Assembly (NCBI RefSeq): GCF_032452875.1
Contig: NC_083870.1
Location: 7,006,001 to 7,070,000 of the forward strand
Origin: Bos javanicus
Lineage: Eukaryota; Chordata; Mammalia; Artiodactyla; Bovidae
DNA length: 64,000 bases
Direction of reading: 5' to 3'
Shown here: positions 23,335 through 34,150 of the stretch, piece after piece
Numbering within the stretch: the stretch's first letter is position 1
How the letters are laid out: each line of letters starts with the position of its first letter
Program-made: the position numbers and the translations under genes
The notes under the pieces: model-generated
The model's input: the letters and a program-made list of their open reading frames with translations, nothing else
The model's database searches: none
Told to the model about the DNA's origin: nothing

Positions 23335-23606
23335 AACTTAAATACCTTCTCCCATATGAAGCCTTCCTTGATTTCTTTGGTCAAGTTTGACCAATGACTC
23401 CTCTGTGGGTATAACTGTACCTAGTTCATCCTGTAAATATTGCTCACTGGTTTGCAATTATTTGTTTTCTTTTTCATCTCCTCAACATGACTGTGAACTT
23501 CCTGAAGGCAGTGTCTATGTCTTCTCTGTTTCTCTCTCTCTCCTGCCTAGTTGAATTCCCAGGACATACGAGATACTCATAAATACCTTGTGGATGAATG
23601 AATCTT
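23335..23606 (+). mobile_element. L2 LINE 3' end
   Basis: GAAGCCTTCCTTGATTTC, then CTGTGAACTTCCTGAAGGCA and GTGTCTATGTCTTC, then a GGATGAATGAAT end follow the familiar L2 3' consensus order. Confidence 0.75.
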
Positions 23607-24090
23607 GCTCTCAGCATCAGTGTTTCCCCGCACTTTATAGGCTCCCCTTGCTTAGTTTTCTTAGTCCTAGCCAGGCTACCCAATGCTGCCTTGCTGGTCC
23701 TGAGATCCTGAATTTTCACTTTAGGCGTAAGACCTGTACTGTGTAACTCCAAGGAGCGGTTATTTCTTTAGTTGGGGTAACTCACCAGGTAAACTAGTCC
23801 ACTTATATATGCTAGTGGTAAAGACCCATCCCAGATTTGTGCTTATTTCTTTCACCAGGCCCTTCAGTGATAATGTCTCTGCTTCTTTACCTGCCCTTTG
23901 AGTGTCTCTAATGGGCATAGATATCAAGCTGGAGGATAGATTTGGGTATATTGTTGAATTATTGTGATAGCCTCCTACTATCTCTCTGCTTCTGGTTTAG
24001 CCCCTTTTCAGTCTATTCTCAATACATTCATTGCAGTGCTCTTTTAAAAGTTTAGTCAGATTCATGTCTTTCTGTTGCTCAAAATTTGGC
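23607..24090. other. Unassigned sequence
   Basis: Mixed-composition DNA. The 23985-24075 part may be a weak old repeat, but nothing can be named. Confidence 0.35.
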
Positions 24091-25013
24091 AATTGATTGG
24101 TTTGATCTCCTTGCAGTTCGAGGGCATCTTATTAGTCTTCTCCAATACCATTCTTCAAAAGCATAAATCCTTCAGTGCTCAGCCTTCTTTATGGCCCAAC
24201 TCTCACATCCATACATACATGACTACTGGAAAAACAGTAGCTTTGACTAGACAAACCTTTGTTGGCAAAGTAATGTCTCTGATTTTTAATATACTGTCTA
24301 GGTTGGTCACAGCTTTTCTTCCAAGGAGCAAGTATCTTTGAATTTCATGGCTGCAATCACCATGCAGTGATTTTGGAGTCAAAGAAAATAAAGCCTGTCA
24401 CTGTTTCCATTGTTTCCCCATCTATTCGCTATGAAGTGATGGGACCAGATGCCATGACCTTTCTTTTTGGAATGCTGAGTTTTAATTCAGCTTTTTCAGT
24501 TTCCTCTTTCACTTTCATCAAGAGGCTCTTTAGTTCCTCTTTACTTCCTGCCATAAGGGTGGTGTCATCTGCATATCTGAAGTTACTGATATTTCTCCTG
24601 GCAATCTTGATTCTCAATTTTCCCCCTCTCTTTCTCCCACTATATCCACAAATCCATTCTCTACATCTGTGCCTCTTTTCCTGCCCTGAAAATATGTTCA
24701 TCAGTACCATTTTTCCTAGATTCCTAATGTATGTGTTGTAATATTCATTAGAAGGACTGATGCTAAACTTGAAGGTCCAATATTTTGGCCACCTGATGGG
24801 AAGAGCTGACTCACTGGAAAAGACCCAGATGCTGGGAAAGATCGAGGGCAAAAGGAGAAGGGAGCAACAGAGGATAAGATCGTTGGATGGCATCACTGAC
24901 TCAATGGACATGAGTTTGAGCAAACTCCAGGAGATGGTGAAGGTCAGATAAGCCTGACATGCTGCAGTCCATGGGGTCTCAAAGAGTCGGACATGACTTA
25001 GTGACTGAACAAC
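24091..25013 (+). mobile_element. BovB with inverted 5' segment
   Basis: 24091-24612 is BovB in reverse orientation, from the RRSNQ-coding region to just upstream of the intact YADD (near 24563-24574 in complement). 24741-25013 is BovB in forward orientation from EGLMLNLKVQYFGHLMGR to the GAACAAC 3' tail. In consensus order the two parts nearly abut, about 40 bp missing. This is the layout made by twin priming. About 130 bp of L1-like sequence lies between them. Confidence 0.8.
24613..24740 (-). mobile_element. L1 3'-end fragment, minus strand
   Basis: In complement it reads GGAAAAATGGTACTGATGAA and CACAGATGTAGAGAATGG, typical of the 3' region of ruminant L1s. It is trapped between two oppositely oriented BovB parts. 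Confidence 0.55.
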
Positions 25014-25760
25014 AAAATAATAATAGTATCATCAAAATTGTTAATAACAGCAAAAAACATTGAATGATTTTAAGATTTCTTTGCAAGTCTGTACATCCTG
25101 TGACTGAGCTGGACCCTTTGAGGCCTTCCCAGAATAAACTCCAACCCATTAGGGTCCTCTGCCTGCCTTTTTAAAAGAGTTAAAAACTGTATAAAAACTT
25201 CAGTCAAAGATAAATTTAATCAGAGAGTTGAAGAAACACAGAAAGAAAGGAAAACAGTCAAGCAAGATAATGTAATAATACTTTAGCCCTTAAATAAAGT
25301 CAAGGATCTTTAGTTCTTCCTCAAGGACTATGGATAGTATTGAGTCATGTCTTTTGAGGTGTTTTGTAGCTACTGAAATCCCCGCTAGGTGAAAGAAGTT
25401 AACTTTATGCTGCCCATGAGCACAGAGACCCCAGCCCAGTTGGAACCAGAAGGTTGATAATGCTGACTCCCAATCACCTTACCACCAACCAAAAGAATAG
25501 CCATGAGCTGATCACACCCTACTCATTTAACACTGGAAGACTCCTTGCTACTCGGTCCAGGGTGGGTCACACAGTCTTGAGGGCATTATTCTGCTGTGGC
25601 CCCAAAGCAATGAAGCTGTTCTTTTCTATGTCACCCAAAACCCCACGTCTCCACATTTCTATTTGGCACCAGTGAACAGAGGCTGCATTTTGGCACCAAT
25701 CCTTAGATATCTCACACACAGAATATACAATGAACATATTGGGGCTGCTTTTCTGCAATC
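25014..25760. other. Flank upstream of the decayed SH2D1B-like exon
   Basis: No named repeat and no long coding frame. Homology with the region upstream of the intact exon at 49796 is visible only in the last ~40 bp before the ATG. Confidence 0.4.
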
Positions 25761-25929
25761 AAATCAGCTTTGGATACAAGAGTACTCCTCATGGATCTGC
25801 TTTATTACCATGACCCTCTGTCCAAGGGAGACTGTGAGATCTTGCTGTTGGCGGATGGCAACTGTCTGTGAAATGGTGAGCCCTGTGCATCTGTGTCTCA
25901 TGAGTAGTAGCATCATCTTCCACATATTT
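25761..25929 (+). pseudogene. Decayed duplicate of SH2D1B (EAT-2) exon 1
   Basis: The ATG at 25791 opens MDLLYYHDPLSKGDCEILLL, very close to the intact exon at 49796 (MDLPYYHGPLSKRDCETLLL). The copy then loses several codons around the KEGV region, reaches TGA at 25869-25871 and has a further deletion removing the phosphotyrosine-binding arginine segment. The splice donor GT of the intact gene is AT here (25900-25901). Flanking sequence before the ATG and after the exon also aligns with 49770-50020. In rodents the locus holds two working genes (Eat2a and Eat2b/ERT) and in humans a pseudogene is known; this copy probably represents the same old tandem duplication, or a ruminant one. It cannot make a functional SH2 domain. 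Confidence 0.88.
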
Positions 25930-26955
25930 GGAACCTTATGTTAAACATAGGACTGATAACAGGTAGAAAAGAAATTGTGCTTCACTGCTCTTTACATGCA
26001 TTCTGCCACCTCTGTTTGCAATATTTAAAATACTAATAGTATTACACATTTTTATTTAGCTTTTATTTAGATTTAATGTTTATCATTTCCTCTTGTCTCT
26101 CTCTGGGTCTACTAAGGTAAGTATAAATAATCACTATTATTTAGATGAATAAGCAAGCCCAAAATTTCTCAGATGACTTGCTCTCACTAAAATCCATCTG
26201 ATATCAGGTGAAAATACCAGAACTATCCTACCAAAGTGATTACTTAAAGGCTAATGTAGAAAGCAACACTGACTTAAAGATAGTCTCCCAATAGACTATG
26301 GTCCATTGAAACTTTCTCACCTTTTACCTACAATGGAAGTTAAAATCAAGTGAGTCAATCATAAGATAAAGATATATTTCTCTCTGGGGATACAGAGATG
26401 AGACAGGTAGCCCTAAGGTGTTCTGGGTCTATTGGAGGAAAGTGAGTTGAGCAAATACTGTAAACTTAAAATTTCCAACTCTTGCCCATCTTCCTGTGCC
26501 AACAATGAAACTTCTGGCCTTCTGTAGGCAGCTCTTACCTGGGCCACCACATATATACCAGATCAGCCTTCACTGAGTCTCTACTTCTGCTGCTCCTGGG
26601 GTCGCAACTTGGCTCTGCATGGAAGCAATTTTATTATTTGAGACTTCCTTTCTAGTCTTTGTTTTTCTTCTGTGACCCAGTTCTTTTTCCTTTTTCTTAC
26701 ATACATTTCTCCTGAAACTTCTGGGCCCCTTATTTCATAGTCCACACATTTCCATATCTCTTTCATCTAATTGCAGGATGTTCATTTTATTAGTTATCCA
26801 TTAACAGAATCAGGCTGGCTGTTAACATCACTCTCATCCACTTCTGGGGCATCCCATAACATATGGAGTGATTAAAGATCCTTAGGAAGCCTTATGAGGA
26901 CCCACCATTGTCTGATTTATCTCTTCAGCCTGGTTGCAACTCTTCTCTGCCTTGA
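25930..26955. other. Sequence after the decayed exon, unassigned
   Basis: The first ~90 bp still align with intron sequence after the intact exon (GGTAGAAAAGAAATTGTGC against GGTGGAAAAGAAACTGTGC). The rest shows no repeat or gene I recognise. Confidence 0.45.
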
Positions 26956-27104
26956 AGTTAACACCTCAACAACCTTAAAATGCTGTGGTCTCTCATCTAT
27001 ATTCCTGGCTCCTGCTATGCTGTCTGGAATGCTCTTCCTCCCACCTCTTATTTCTTTGTCTCCTACACAGGGTAACTCTTAATTATTCTTTAAGAATTAG
27101 CTAA
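26956..27104 (+). repeat. Possible L2 fragment
   Basis: CTGCTATGCTGTCTGGAATG followed by CTCTTCCTCCCACCTC resembles the L2 3' region ('ctggaatgctcttccc'). The match is short. Confidence 0.4.
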
Positions 27105-27410
27105 AAATAGGATGGTAGTCTAGAGGCTAAGATTCAGTATTCCCAGTGCAGGAGGGCCCCAGTTTGATCCCTGGTCAGGGAACTAGATCCTACATGCTGC
27201 AACTAAAGATCCTCACACTGGAACTAAGACTCAGCCCAGGGACTTCCCTAGTGGTTCAGTGGCTAAAACTCTATGCTCCCAATGCAGAGGGCCTGGGTTC
27301 AAATCCTGGTTGGGGAGTTAAGGTCCCATGTGCCATAAGTAAGACCCAGCACAGCCAAATTTTTTTTTAAAAAGACCCAGCTCAGTCAAATAAATACATA
27401 AATATTTTTT
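27105..27410 (+). mobile_element. CHR-type SINE, outer copy of a nested pair
   Basis: It starts at about 27105 with a tRNA-like head (TTTGATCCCTGGTCAGGGAA) and its tail ATAAATACATAAATA ends near 27410. It is split by a second CHR SINE at 27241-27371. The duplicated AAGAC(T/C)CAGC(C/T)CAG at about 27227-27240 and 27373-27386 is the target site of the inner copy. Confidence 0.78.
27241..27371 (+). mobile_element. CHR-type SINE, inner copy
   Basis: GGACTTCCCTAGTGGTTCAG head, B-box-like GGTTCAAATCCTGGTTGGGG, and a T/A-rich tail, inserted into the outer CHR SINE. Confidence 0.8.
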
Positions 27411-27595
27411 AAAAGAAAACTTTATCAAATTTCTTTTTTTTTTTAATTACTTTACAATATTGTATTGGAAATTTAAAAAACATCTTGAATATTAAAAAAT
27501 AAATAAATAGAAAATAAAGAGTAACATTCTGTGGGAAAACTCTCAAAAAAAAAAGTTTATCAATTTTACCTTTTATTTGCTAAAGATATGTAAAG

Positions 27596-27725
27596 CAGCA
27601 GTTAACATTTATTGAGGGCTTGCTAAGTGCCAAGCATATGGATGTTTTCCTTTAAAGCTTTCAGCACTCAAATGTGGTAGGTTTTATTATTTTTATCATT
27701 TTCTAAATGAGACAAGTAAGACTTT
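27596..27725 (+). mobile_element. MIR SINE
   Basis: GTTAACATTTATTGAGGGCT, then TGCTAAGTGCCAAGCATATG, then TTTCTAAATGAGACAAGTAA follow the MIR core order. Confidence 0.75.
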
Positions 27726-27774
27726 GAGAGCACTTTATCTGCTTTCTCCAGGAGGACCCCACCCACAAACAGGG

Positions 27775-28000
27775 ATAAGTGTTCCCATATTATTATCCTA
27801 TGCATATTTTTATCATTGCACTTAGTACATAGTGTTACAATGCTATTTGTGTATGTTTTACTTGTTTTCACTGGGCCAATGAATTCCTTGAGAACAGAGA
27901 TTGTTTCTTACCTATCTGAATTTGCAAACCTAGCAAGGTGACTGAATTGTTGAATATTGGCTGCATGAATACCTCACTCTATGAATGAATGAATGAATGG
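27775..28000 (+). mobile_element. L2 LINE 3' end
   Basis: CAATGAATTCCTTGAGAACA, GAGATTGTTTCTTACC and a terminal (ATGA)n at about 27980-27997 match an L2 3' end. Confidence 0.7.
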
Positions 28001-28079
28001 GTGCCATCATATGGCCTGTTCAACTATTATAAAAGCATAGACTAGGTAACACAAACTGCCTAGGAGCAGTGAAAAATAA

Positions 28080-28790
28080 AAAGACTCATGGAGGAGGTGT
28101 CCTCTCAGATGAACTTGAATGAAGAGTAGGAGATGTGAAGACAGTCAAGGGAATGAGCACAGCAATAGCTTCAGTTCATGCCTTGAACAAGACCTCAGAT
28201 TTAAGGTGTCCCAATATGTCTGTGCAAGGCTGAGAAGTAGAATATGTATATTTAGAAACAGAAGGAGATGACAGTATAAATGGAAAGGCCAGATTATAAA
28301 GGGTTTTGCATAAAGTACCTTGAATGATTATAAGCAGGGAAGAACCTGATTAAATTATTTGAATCATCTATTTAGACAGTGGATGGAAAATGGTTTGAAA
28401 GGAATATGAAGCAATTTGTGAGAAGTTAATTGAAAACAATCAGGAAAAAGATTGGATTGGAAAAAGAAAAGGACATGACCAAAGGTGATAGCAATGGAGA
28501 AGGTGAAGAAGATGGGATGAATATGATTGATAGGCTGTATAGATATAAATATATGGACATGATGGGATGGATATGAATAATAGGCTGAAGTGATTGAACT
28601 TAGTTACAGGCTAATTGTGGGAGGTGTGAGAGAAGAAGTTTCAAATGACTCCACAGTTTTTGACTTCAGAAATCAGAAATGAGAAAATAGCAGTGCTATA
28701 AGCCAGTAGTGAGAACCAAAATAAGAAGAAGAAGAAAAAGGAGAACAGATTTTGGTGAGAGGAGGCACAGAGAAGAAAGATAAAGAATTT
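28080..28790 (+). repeat. Old mammalian dispersed repeat fragment
   Basis: GGAGGAGGTGTCCTCTCAGA, AGCAGGGAAGAACCTGATTA and TTCAAATGACTCCACAGTTT are blocks of the same ancient repeat seen at 22545 and 53700. No protein-coding frame is preserved. Confidence 0.5.
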
Positions 28791-29116
28791 TGTTTGGGAT
28801 GTATTAATTCTGTAATACTTATGTGATGTCCAGGTAAGTTACATGCATTATCTCATTTATTATCTGCAAAACCCATCTTCAGTAGGTAATATATCCCTAT
28901 TTTGTGGGAAAAGGAATGAAACTTCTTATTAACTAATGTGTTCCCTAGCTTATCAATGTCCCTAATTCCAGTGCTCGAGGTGGTCCCCTTGGAACTGTGC
29001 TGTAAAGTGCCCAGGCAGGGGACTTGACCAAGCTGGGAAACTGAGGGCTTAGCAACAGATCCTGATATGTGGAATCTTGCATTCTGCTTCCTACAGATGA
29101 GCTACCTGTTCTTTGC

Positions 29117-29320
29117 ACGCTTCCTTAGTGGCTCAGTCAGTAAAGAATCTGCCTACAATACAGGAGACCCTGGTTTGATCCCTAGGTCAGGGAGATCCCC
29201 TGGAGACAGGAATGGCAACCCACTCCAGTATTCTTCCTGGAAAATCGCATGGACAGAGGAGCCCGGCAGGCTACAGTCCATGAGGCCTCAAAGAGTTGGA
29301 ACACAATTGAGAGACTAACA
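29117..29320 (+). mobile_element. Bov-tA SINE
   Basis: Plus-strand tRNA-like head (CTTCCTTAGTGGCTCAGTCA) plus Bov-A monomer to GAGAGACTAACAC. It is absent from the paralogous block near 56115, so it inserted after the duplication. Confidence 0.92.
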
Positions 29321-30017
29321 CTTTTACTTTCTTCTTTCTGTGCTAGAATAGCAATATGCCAACTTCCAAGCTTTCACAGATCTAAATGAAGACATTATGG
29401 AGAAGCTCAGAAGTAATGGAAGGAAATCACAGGGGAGCGTTGGCCTGCAGCATATGGCACCAACCAGAAAGCTATGTGGTAAGCACGGACAGGAAACGTT
29501 TCCTGATCTCACAGCGTGATATAGCATACAGAAAACACCAAAGTGTAAAACACGGTCTGTGCAGGTGATACTGTGAGGTTAGAAGTTGGAACTGGGTCTG
29601 ACTTTATAATCTTCAGAGTCAAAACAGAATAGATATTTGGAGATGCAAGGAATTCATCAGCTGGTATGAAGGGAAAGGAGGAAAGTAGCTTTCTGTAGGA
29701 AGGTTGCAGGTCAGAAGAACCTAAACCCTGCTCAGGGCATGGTCACTGAGGAAGATGGCAATTAAAGAAATCGGTTAAAAAAAAAAAAAAGAAAAGGCCT
29801 TTAGAAAGTCTCTACAGTCTAAAAAGTCACAGTCTCTATGTATTTTATAGCAGTTCGTAGTAGAAAAATCAAACAAAATGCAAAAGCATGAAGAAGAAAG
29901 AAGAAACCCTCTAAAACCTTACCATATAGAAATGATCCTTATCAATATTTGGGGAAAATTATTTCTAGACTTCTCTCTGTGCACATACATATGCAGAAAC
30001 ACGTACACATAAGCACA

Positions 30018-30044
30018 TACACACACACACACACGCACACACAC
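30018..30044 (+). repeat. (CA)n microsatellite
   Basis: Short CA run with one G interruption, in copy A of the duplicated block only. Confidence 0.85.
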
Positions 30045-30201
30045 AAAGCCACACACATATGTGCTTAGGTGGAATCTTCTGATTTTTCTGATCTATTACA
30101 TTTTATAACTCAAAAGATATACCATGGACACCTTTCTACATCCATGAAAGCATGTATTTGTAATAATTTTATAATCGCCCAGTATTCTATTGAATGTATG
30201 T

Positions 30202-31909
30202 ATCAGTTCAATTCAGTTCAGTCACTCAGTTGTGTCCAATCTTTGTGACCCCATGGACTGCAGCACGCCAGGCTTCCCTGTTGGTCACCAACTCCCAGAG
30301 CTTGCTCAAACTCATGTCCATCAAGTCAGTGATGCCATCCAACCATCTCATCCTCTGTCATCCCCTTCTCCTCCTGCCTTCAATCTTACCCAGCATCACA
30401 GTCTTTTCAAATGAGTCACTTCCTCACCTCAGGTGGCCAAAGTATTGGAGCTTCAGCTTCAGTATCAGTCCTTCTAATGCATATTCAGGACTGATTTCCT
30501 TTAGGATGGACTGGTTGGATCTCCTTGCAATCCAAGGGACTTTCAAGAGTCTTCTCCAATACCACAGTTCAAAGCATCAATTCTTAAGCACTCAGCTTTC
30601 TTTATAGTCCAACTCTCACATCCATACATGACTACTGGAAAAACCATAGTTTTGACTAGATGGACCTTTGTCAGAAAAGTAATGTCTCTGATTTTTAATA
30701 TATTGTCTAGGTTGGTCATAGTTTTTCTGGCAAGGAGCAAGAAAAGCTCCTTTAATTTCATGGCTGCATGCACTATATGCAGTGATTTTGGAGTCCAAGA
30801 CAATAAAGTCTGTCACTGTTTCCATTGATTCCCCATCTATTTGCCATGAAGTGATGGGACTGGATGCCATGACCTTCATTTTTTGAATGTCAAGTTTTAA
30901 GCCAACATTTTCACTCTCTTTCACTTTAATCAAGAGGCTCTTTAGTTCTTCTTTGCTTTCTGCCTTAAGGGTGGTGTCATCTGCAAATCTGAGGTTATTG
31001 ATATTTCTCCCAGCAATCTTGATTCCAACTTGTGCTTCATCCAGCCCAGCATTTCACATGATGTACTCTGCATATAAGTTAAAAAAAGCAAGGTGACAAT
31101 ATACAGCCTTCACATACTCCTTTCCCAATTTGGAACCAGTCTGTTGTTCCATGTCAGGTTCTAAATGTTGCTTCTTGACCTCCATACAGATTTCTTAGGA
31201 GGCAGGTAAGATGGTCTGGTATTCCCATCTCTTTAAGAATTTTCCACAGTTTGTTGTGATCCATACAGCTAAAGGCAAAGGAGAAAAGGAAAGATGTACC
31301 CATCTGAATGCAGAGTTCCAAAGAATAGCAAGGAGAGATAAGAAAGCTTTCCTCAGTGATCAATGCAAAGAAATAGAGGAAAACAATAGAATGGGAAAGA
31401 CTAGAGATCTCTTCAAGAAAATTAGAGATACCAAGGGAAATTTCATGCAAAGATGGGCAAATAAAGGACAGAAACGGTATGGACCTAACAGAAGCAGAGG
31501 AGATTAACAAGAGGTGGCAAGAATACCCAGAAGAACTATACAAAAAAAGATCTTAATGACTCAGATCACACAATGGTGTGTGATCACTAACCTAAAGCCA
31601 GACACCCTGGAGTGCCAAGTCAAGTGGGCCTTAGGAAGTATCACTAGGAACAAAGCTAGTGGAGGTGATGGAATTCCAGTTGAGCTATTTCAAATCCTCA
31701 AAGATGATGCTGTGAAAGTGCCACACTCAATATGCCAGCAAATTTGGAAAACTCAGCAGTGGCCGCAGGACTGGAAAAGGTCAGTTTTCATTCCAATCAC
31801 AAAGAAAGGCAATGCCCCAGGACGCTCAAACTTGCACAGTTGTACTCATCTCACACACTAGCAAAGTAATGCTCAAAATTCTCCAAGCCAGGCTTCAACA
31901 GTATGTGAG
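30202..31909 (-). mobile_element. BovB with inverted 5' segment
   Basis: From 30202 to about 31270 BovB runs on the minus strand, from its 3' tail back to the AKAF.CMDHNKLWKILKEMG region of the RT, with FADD near 30983. From about 31271 to 31909 an upstream part of the same element runs on the plus strand (RDLFKKIRDTKGNFMQRW through NKASGGDGIPVELFQILKDD to ILQARLQQYV). The turn-point shares AAAGGC (31271-31276) with both arms. In consensus order about 140 bp are missing between the arms. Order, orientation and microhomology match twin priming. Confidence 0.88.
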
Positions 31910-32740
31910 TATATGTATTTTGATTTACATAAAACTATAAGTTTTTTCCAGCAATGTAACAATAAAAGTTTTCATACTTAAATTTTTTTAATCAATTAAT
32001 TTATTTTAAGCTTTCTCTTGCAGTAAATTTATAGAAATAGTATTGTTCAGTCAAACACTTATACATCTAAAATTTTGATAGGCATTTACAAAATTATTCT
32101 GCTGCCCAAATATTGTACCAATTTACAACATGGAAAATTCTTAAAATATTCTGTATTGACTTGGATTCCCCTGCTTGTGTCATGTCATGGAAAAATGAAG
32201 GTGACATAAATAACATCACACACTCACACTCATTCAATTTTGTTTCCTCCAAATGACCTTTAAAGTTTATTCAAAACAAATATTAAAACTCAAGCATGGA
32301 GGTTCAAGAAGGAGGGGATACATGTACAGCAGAAACTTATAGAACATTGTAAAGGAATTATACACCAATTAAAAAATAAATTAAAAAAAGAATATACATG
32401 GGAAAAAAAAAAAAACAAGAAAACTCAAGCATGAATGTCAGAACAGAATGTGAGCAGGTTTCCCCTGAGATGGTCATCTGCAGCTGTTGCACAAGCACAG
32501 CTCCTGTATTTACTCTATAGAAACAGGATGCACTTCCACCACAAGTGTGGTTCAAATGTCAGACTGATGGTGTCACCCACATACCAAAAGGATCTGAAAG
32601 GTTTATTACTACCATAATGAGACTTTCTGGCTAGAGCAGGACAGTCTTCTAGAGCTGGTCTGAAAATGAGTGGAGAAAGCAATGAAAAGTGTTAAAATTA
32701 ACCATAAAGAGAGATCAGCCTTGAAAATTCTCTGGGTGAG
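31910..32740. other. Mostly unassigned; short L1 3' tail at 32300-32395
   Basis: The 32300-32395 part reads GGAGGTTCAAGAAGGAGGGG and then CACCAATTAAAAAATAAATT, the end of a ruminant L1 3' UTR on the plus strand. The rest is AT-rich and shows nothing I can name. Confidence 0.5.
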
Positions 32741-33085
32741 CAAAACCAGTTTAGCTATGCAAGCAAAGCTTCACTTAGCTTATTTCGCAAGACAAATGAG
32801 ATTAACTTGACTTGGGTCACTTCTGCTTATGCCTTCTGAGAATCACAAACAAAACTTAAGCCAATCCCCAAAACCGATGTAAGATAACCACTAACCAATT
32901 CCCGTTCATTAAGTAAATTCTAATTTTGTAACAAATCACTGTAAAGAATAAACACCCCCTGCTTTCGCATTACATAAGCTACTTTATAGCAATATATCTT
33001 TGAGCCTCATTTCATGTTTTGGTTTGCAAACCGTCTTTTTGTGTGTGCACAATAAACCTTTACTAATTACCACTTAAGTGATTCA
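32740..33085 (+). repeat. Possible solo LTR
   Basis: CCAATTCCCGTTCATTAAG, AAGAATAAACACCCCCTGCT, a CTTTGAGCCTC motif and a polyadenylation-like AATAAA in CACAATAAACCTTTACTAAT near the end look like the R/U5 part of an endogenous retroviral LTR. I saw no clear TG...CA ends or internal region. Confidence 0.35.
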
Positions 33086-33482
33086 TTGGTATTATTTATG
33101 TTTTTAATAAACTTTTGACAAAGGAGACTGGCTTAGGGCTTTCATGGTACATTGGAGTTGGGCTGGTATGAGTGTGGGGCTCATGTGTTTTGAACTTCGT
33201 TTATGGCAAAGGAGGGAATACCCAGCCTTTCTTAACAGCTTGATCAACTTACGGAGTTGTGGGGCAAAAGGGAACAGGATGAGATGAGGCTTAAAAATCA
33301 TCAGCAATCAAACATCAAAATTGAAATGTGAGATTCTCATTGCAGTTACAAAGCCAAAACCCTGTCAGAAAGAGCTTAGCAGTTTCATGAAGAGCAGAAA
33401 TGTAGAAGGTCTATAGTCTTCTTTAAACCTCAACTGAAAATACCAAGCCAAAGATTGACAAATGGACTATGTAAGATCTAAA
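33086..33482. other. Unassigned sequence
   Basis: No coding frame or repeat identified. Confidence 0.4.
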
Positions 33483-33751
33483 GAAGCTGAAGCTCCAATA
33501 CTTTGGCCACCTGATTTGAAGAACTGTCTCACTGGAAAAGACCCTGATGCTGGGAAAGACTGAAGGCAGGAGGATAAGGGGACCACCTTCTCCGACAGGT
33601 GGCATCACTGCCACCTGTCGGATGGCATCACCGACTTGATGGACATGAGTTTGAGCAAGCTCCAGCAGTTGGTGATGGACAGGGAAGCCTGGCATGCTGC
33701 AGTCCATGGGGTGCAGAGTCAGACATGACTGAGAGACTGAATTGAACTGAA
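33483..33751 (+). mobile_element. BovB 3' end with an internal palindrome
   Basis: BovB from GAAGCTCCAATACTTTGGCC to a GAATTGAACTGA tail. Where the consensus reads ACGACAGAGGATGAGATGG this copy has a rearranged stretch with perfect 14 bp inverted arms at 33591-33604 and 33609-33622 around a TCAC loop. Confidence 0.9.
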
Positions 33752-34150
33752 GATCTAAAGAGTTCTCATTTCTGAAATGAGAATAAAGTTCCCACTGGAG
33801 AATTTCAATAGCCTAAGGCCTGCAAATATTAGAGAGGATTTCATCCTTCTTGTTATTCCTAGAACTGTTGTCCACTGAGGTCCAGCCAACATATATGTGT
33901 TGAAGACCTATATCAAATAGAGGAAATTGCTTTTCTATGTAGAGCCAAATACCTACCAAGAAAACATCAAGATCCACATTTATCAAATCAACTCAACTTG
34001 TTTTACATTAAAATAAGAAATTTAAAATGTTTCATTCATAGCTTTAATATTAAGCACAAGATATATAAATTTATAACTATTTTTAAACAAGAATACTACT
34101 AATAATATATAATGGATATAGTAGATGAATTGGATAAAGAAAATGTGATA
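33752..34150. other. Unassigned AT-rich sequence
   Basis: Nothing recognisable. Confidence 0.35.

Larger units (their letters stand above)
28800..30190 (+). repeat. Duplicated intron block, copy A (partner 55790-57020)
   Basis: The block aligns with 55790-57020 over most of its length: ATATCCCTATTTTGTGGGAA, CAGATCCTGATATG.GGAATC, CCAACTTCC(A)AGCTTTCACAGAT and AATAGATATTTGGAGAT are shared in the same order. The first ~120 bp resemble a MIR. In both copies the block lies downstream of a first exon of SH2D1B type (intact or decayed), so one tandem duplication explains both. A Bov-tA (29117-29320) and a (CA)n occur only in this copy. Confidence 0.82.

Noticed and set aside
30018..30057. CA-rich tract as a regulatory Z-DNA element
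   Set aside because: Short, interrupted, absent from the paralogous block; an ordinary microsatellite.
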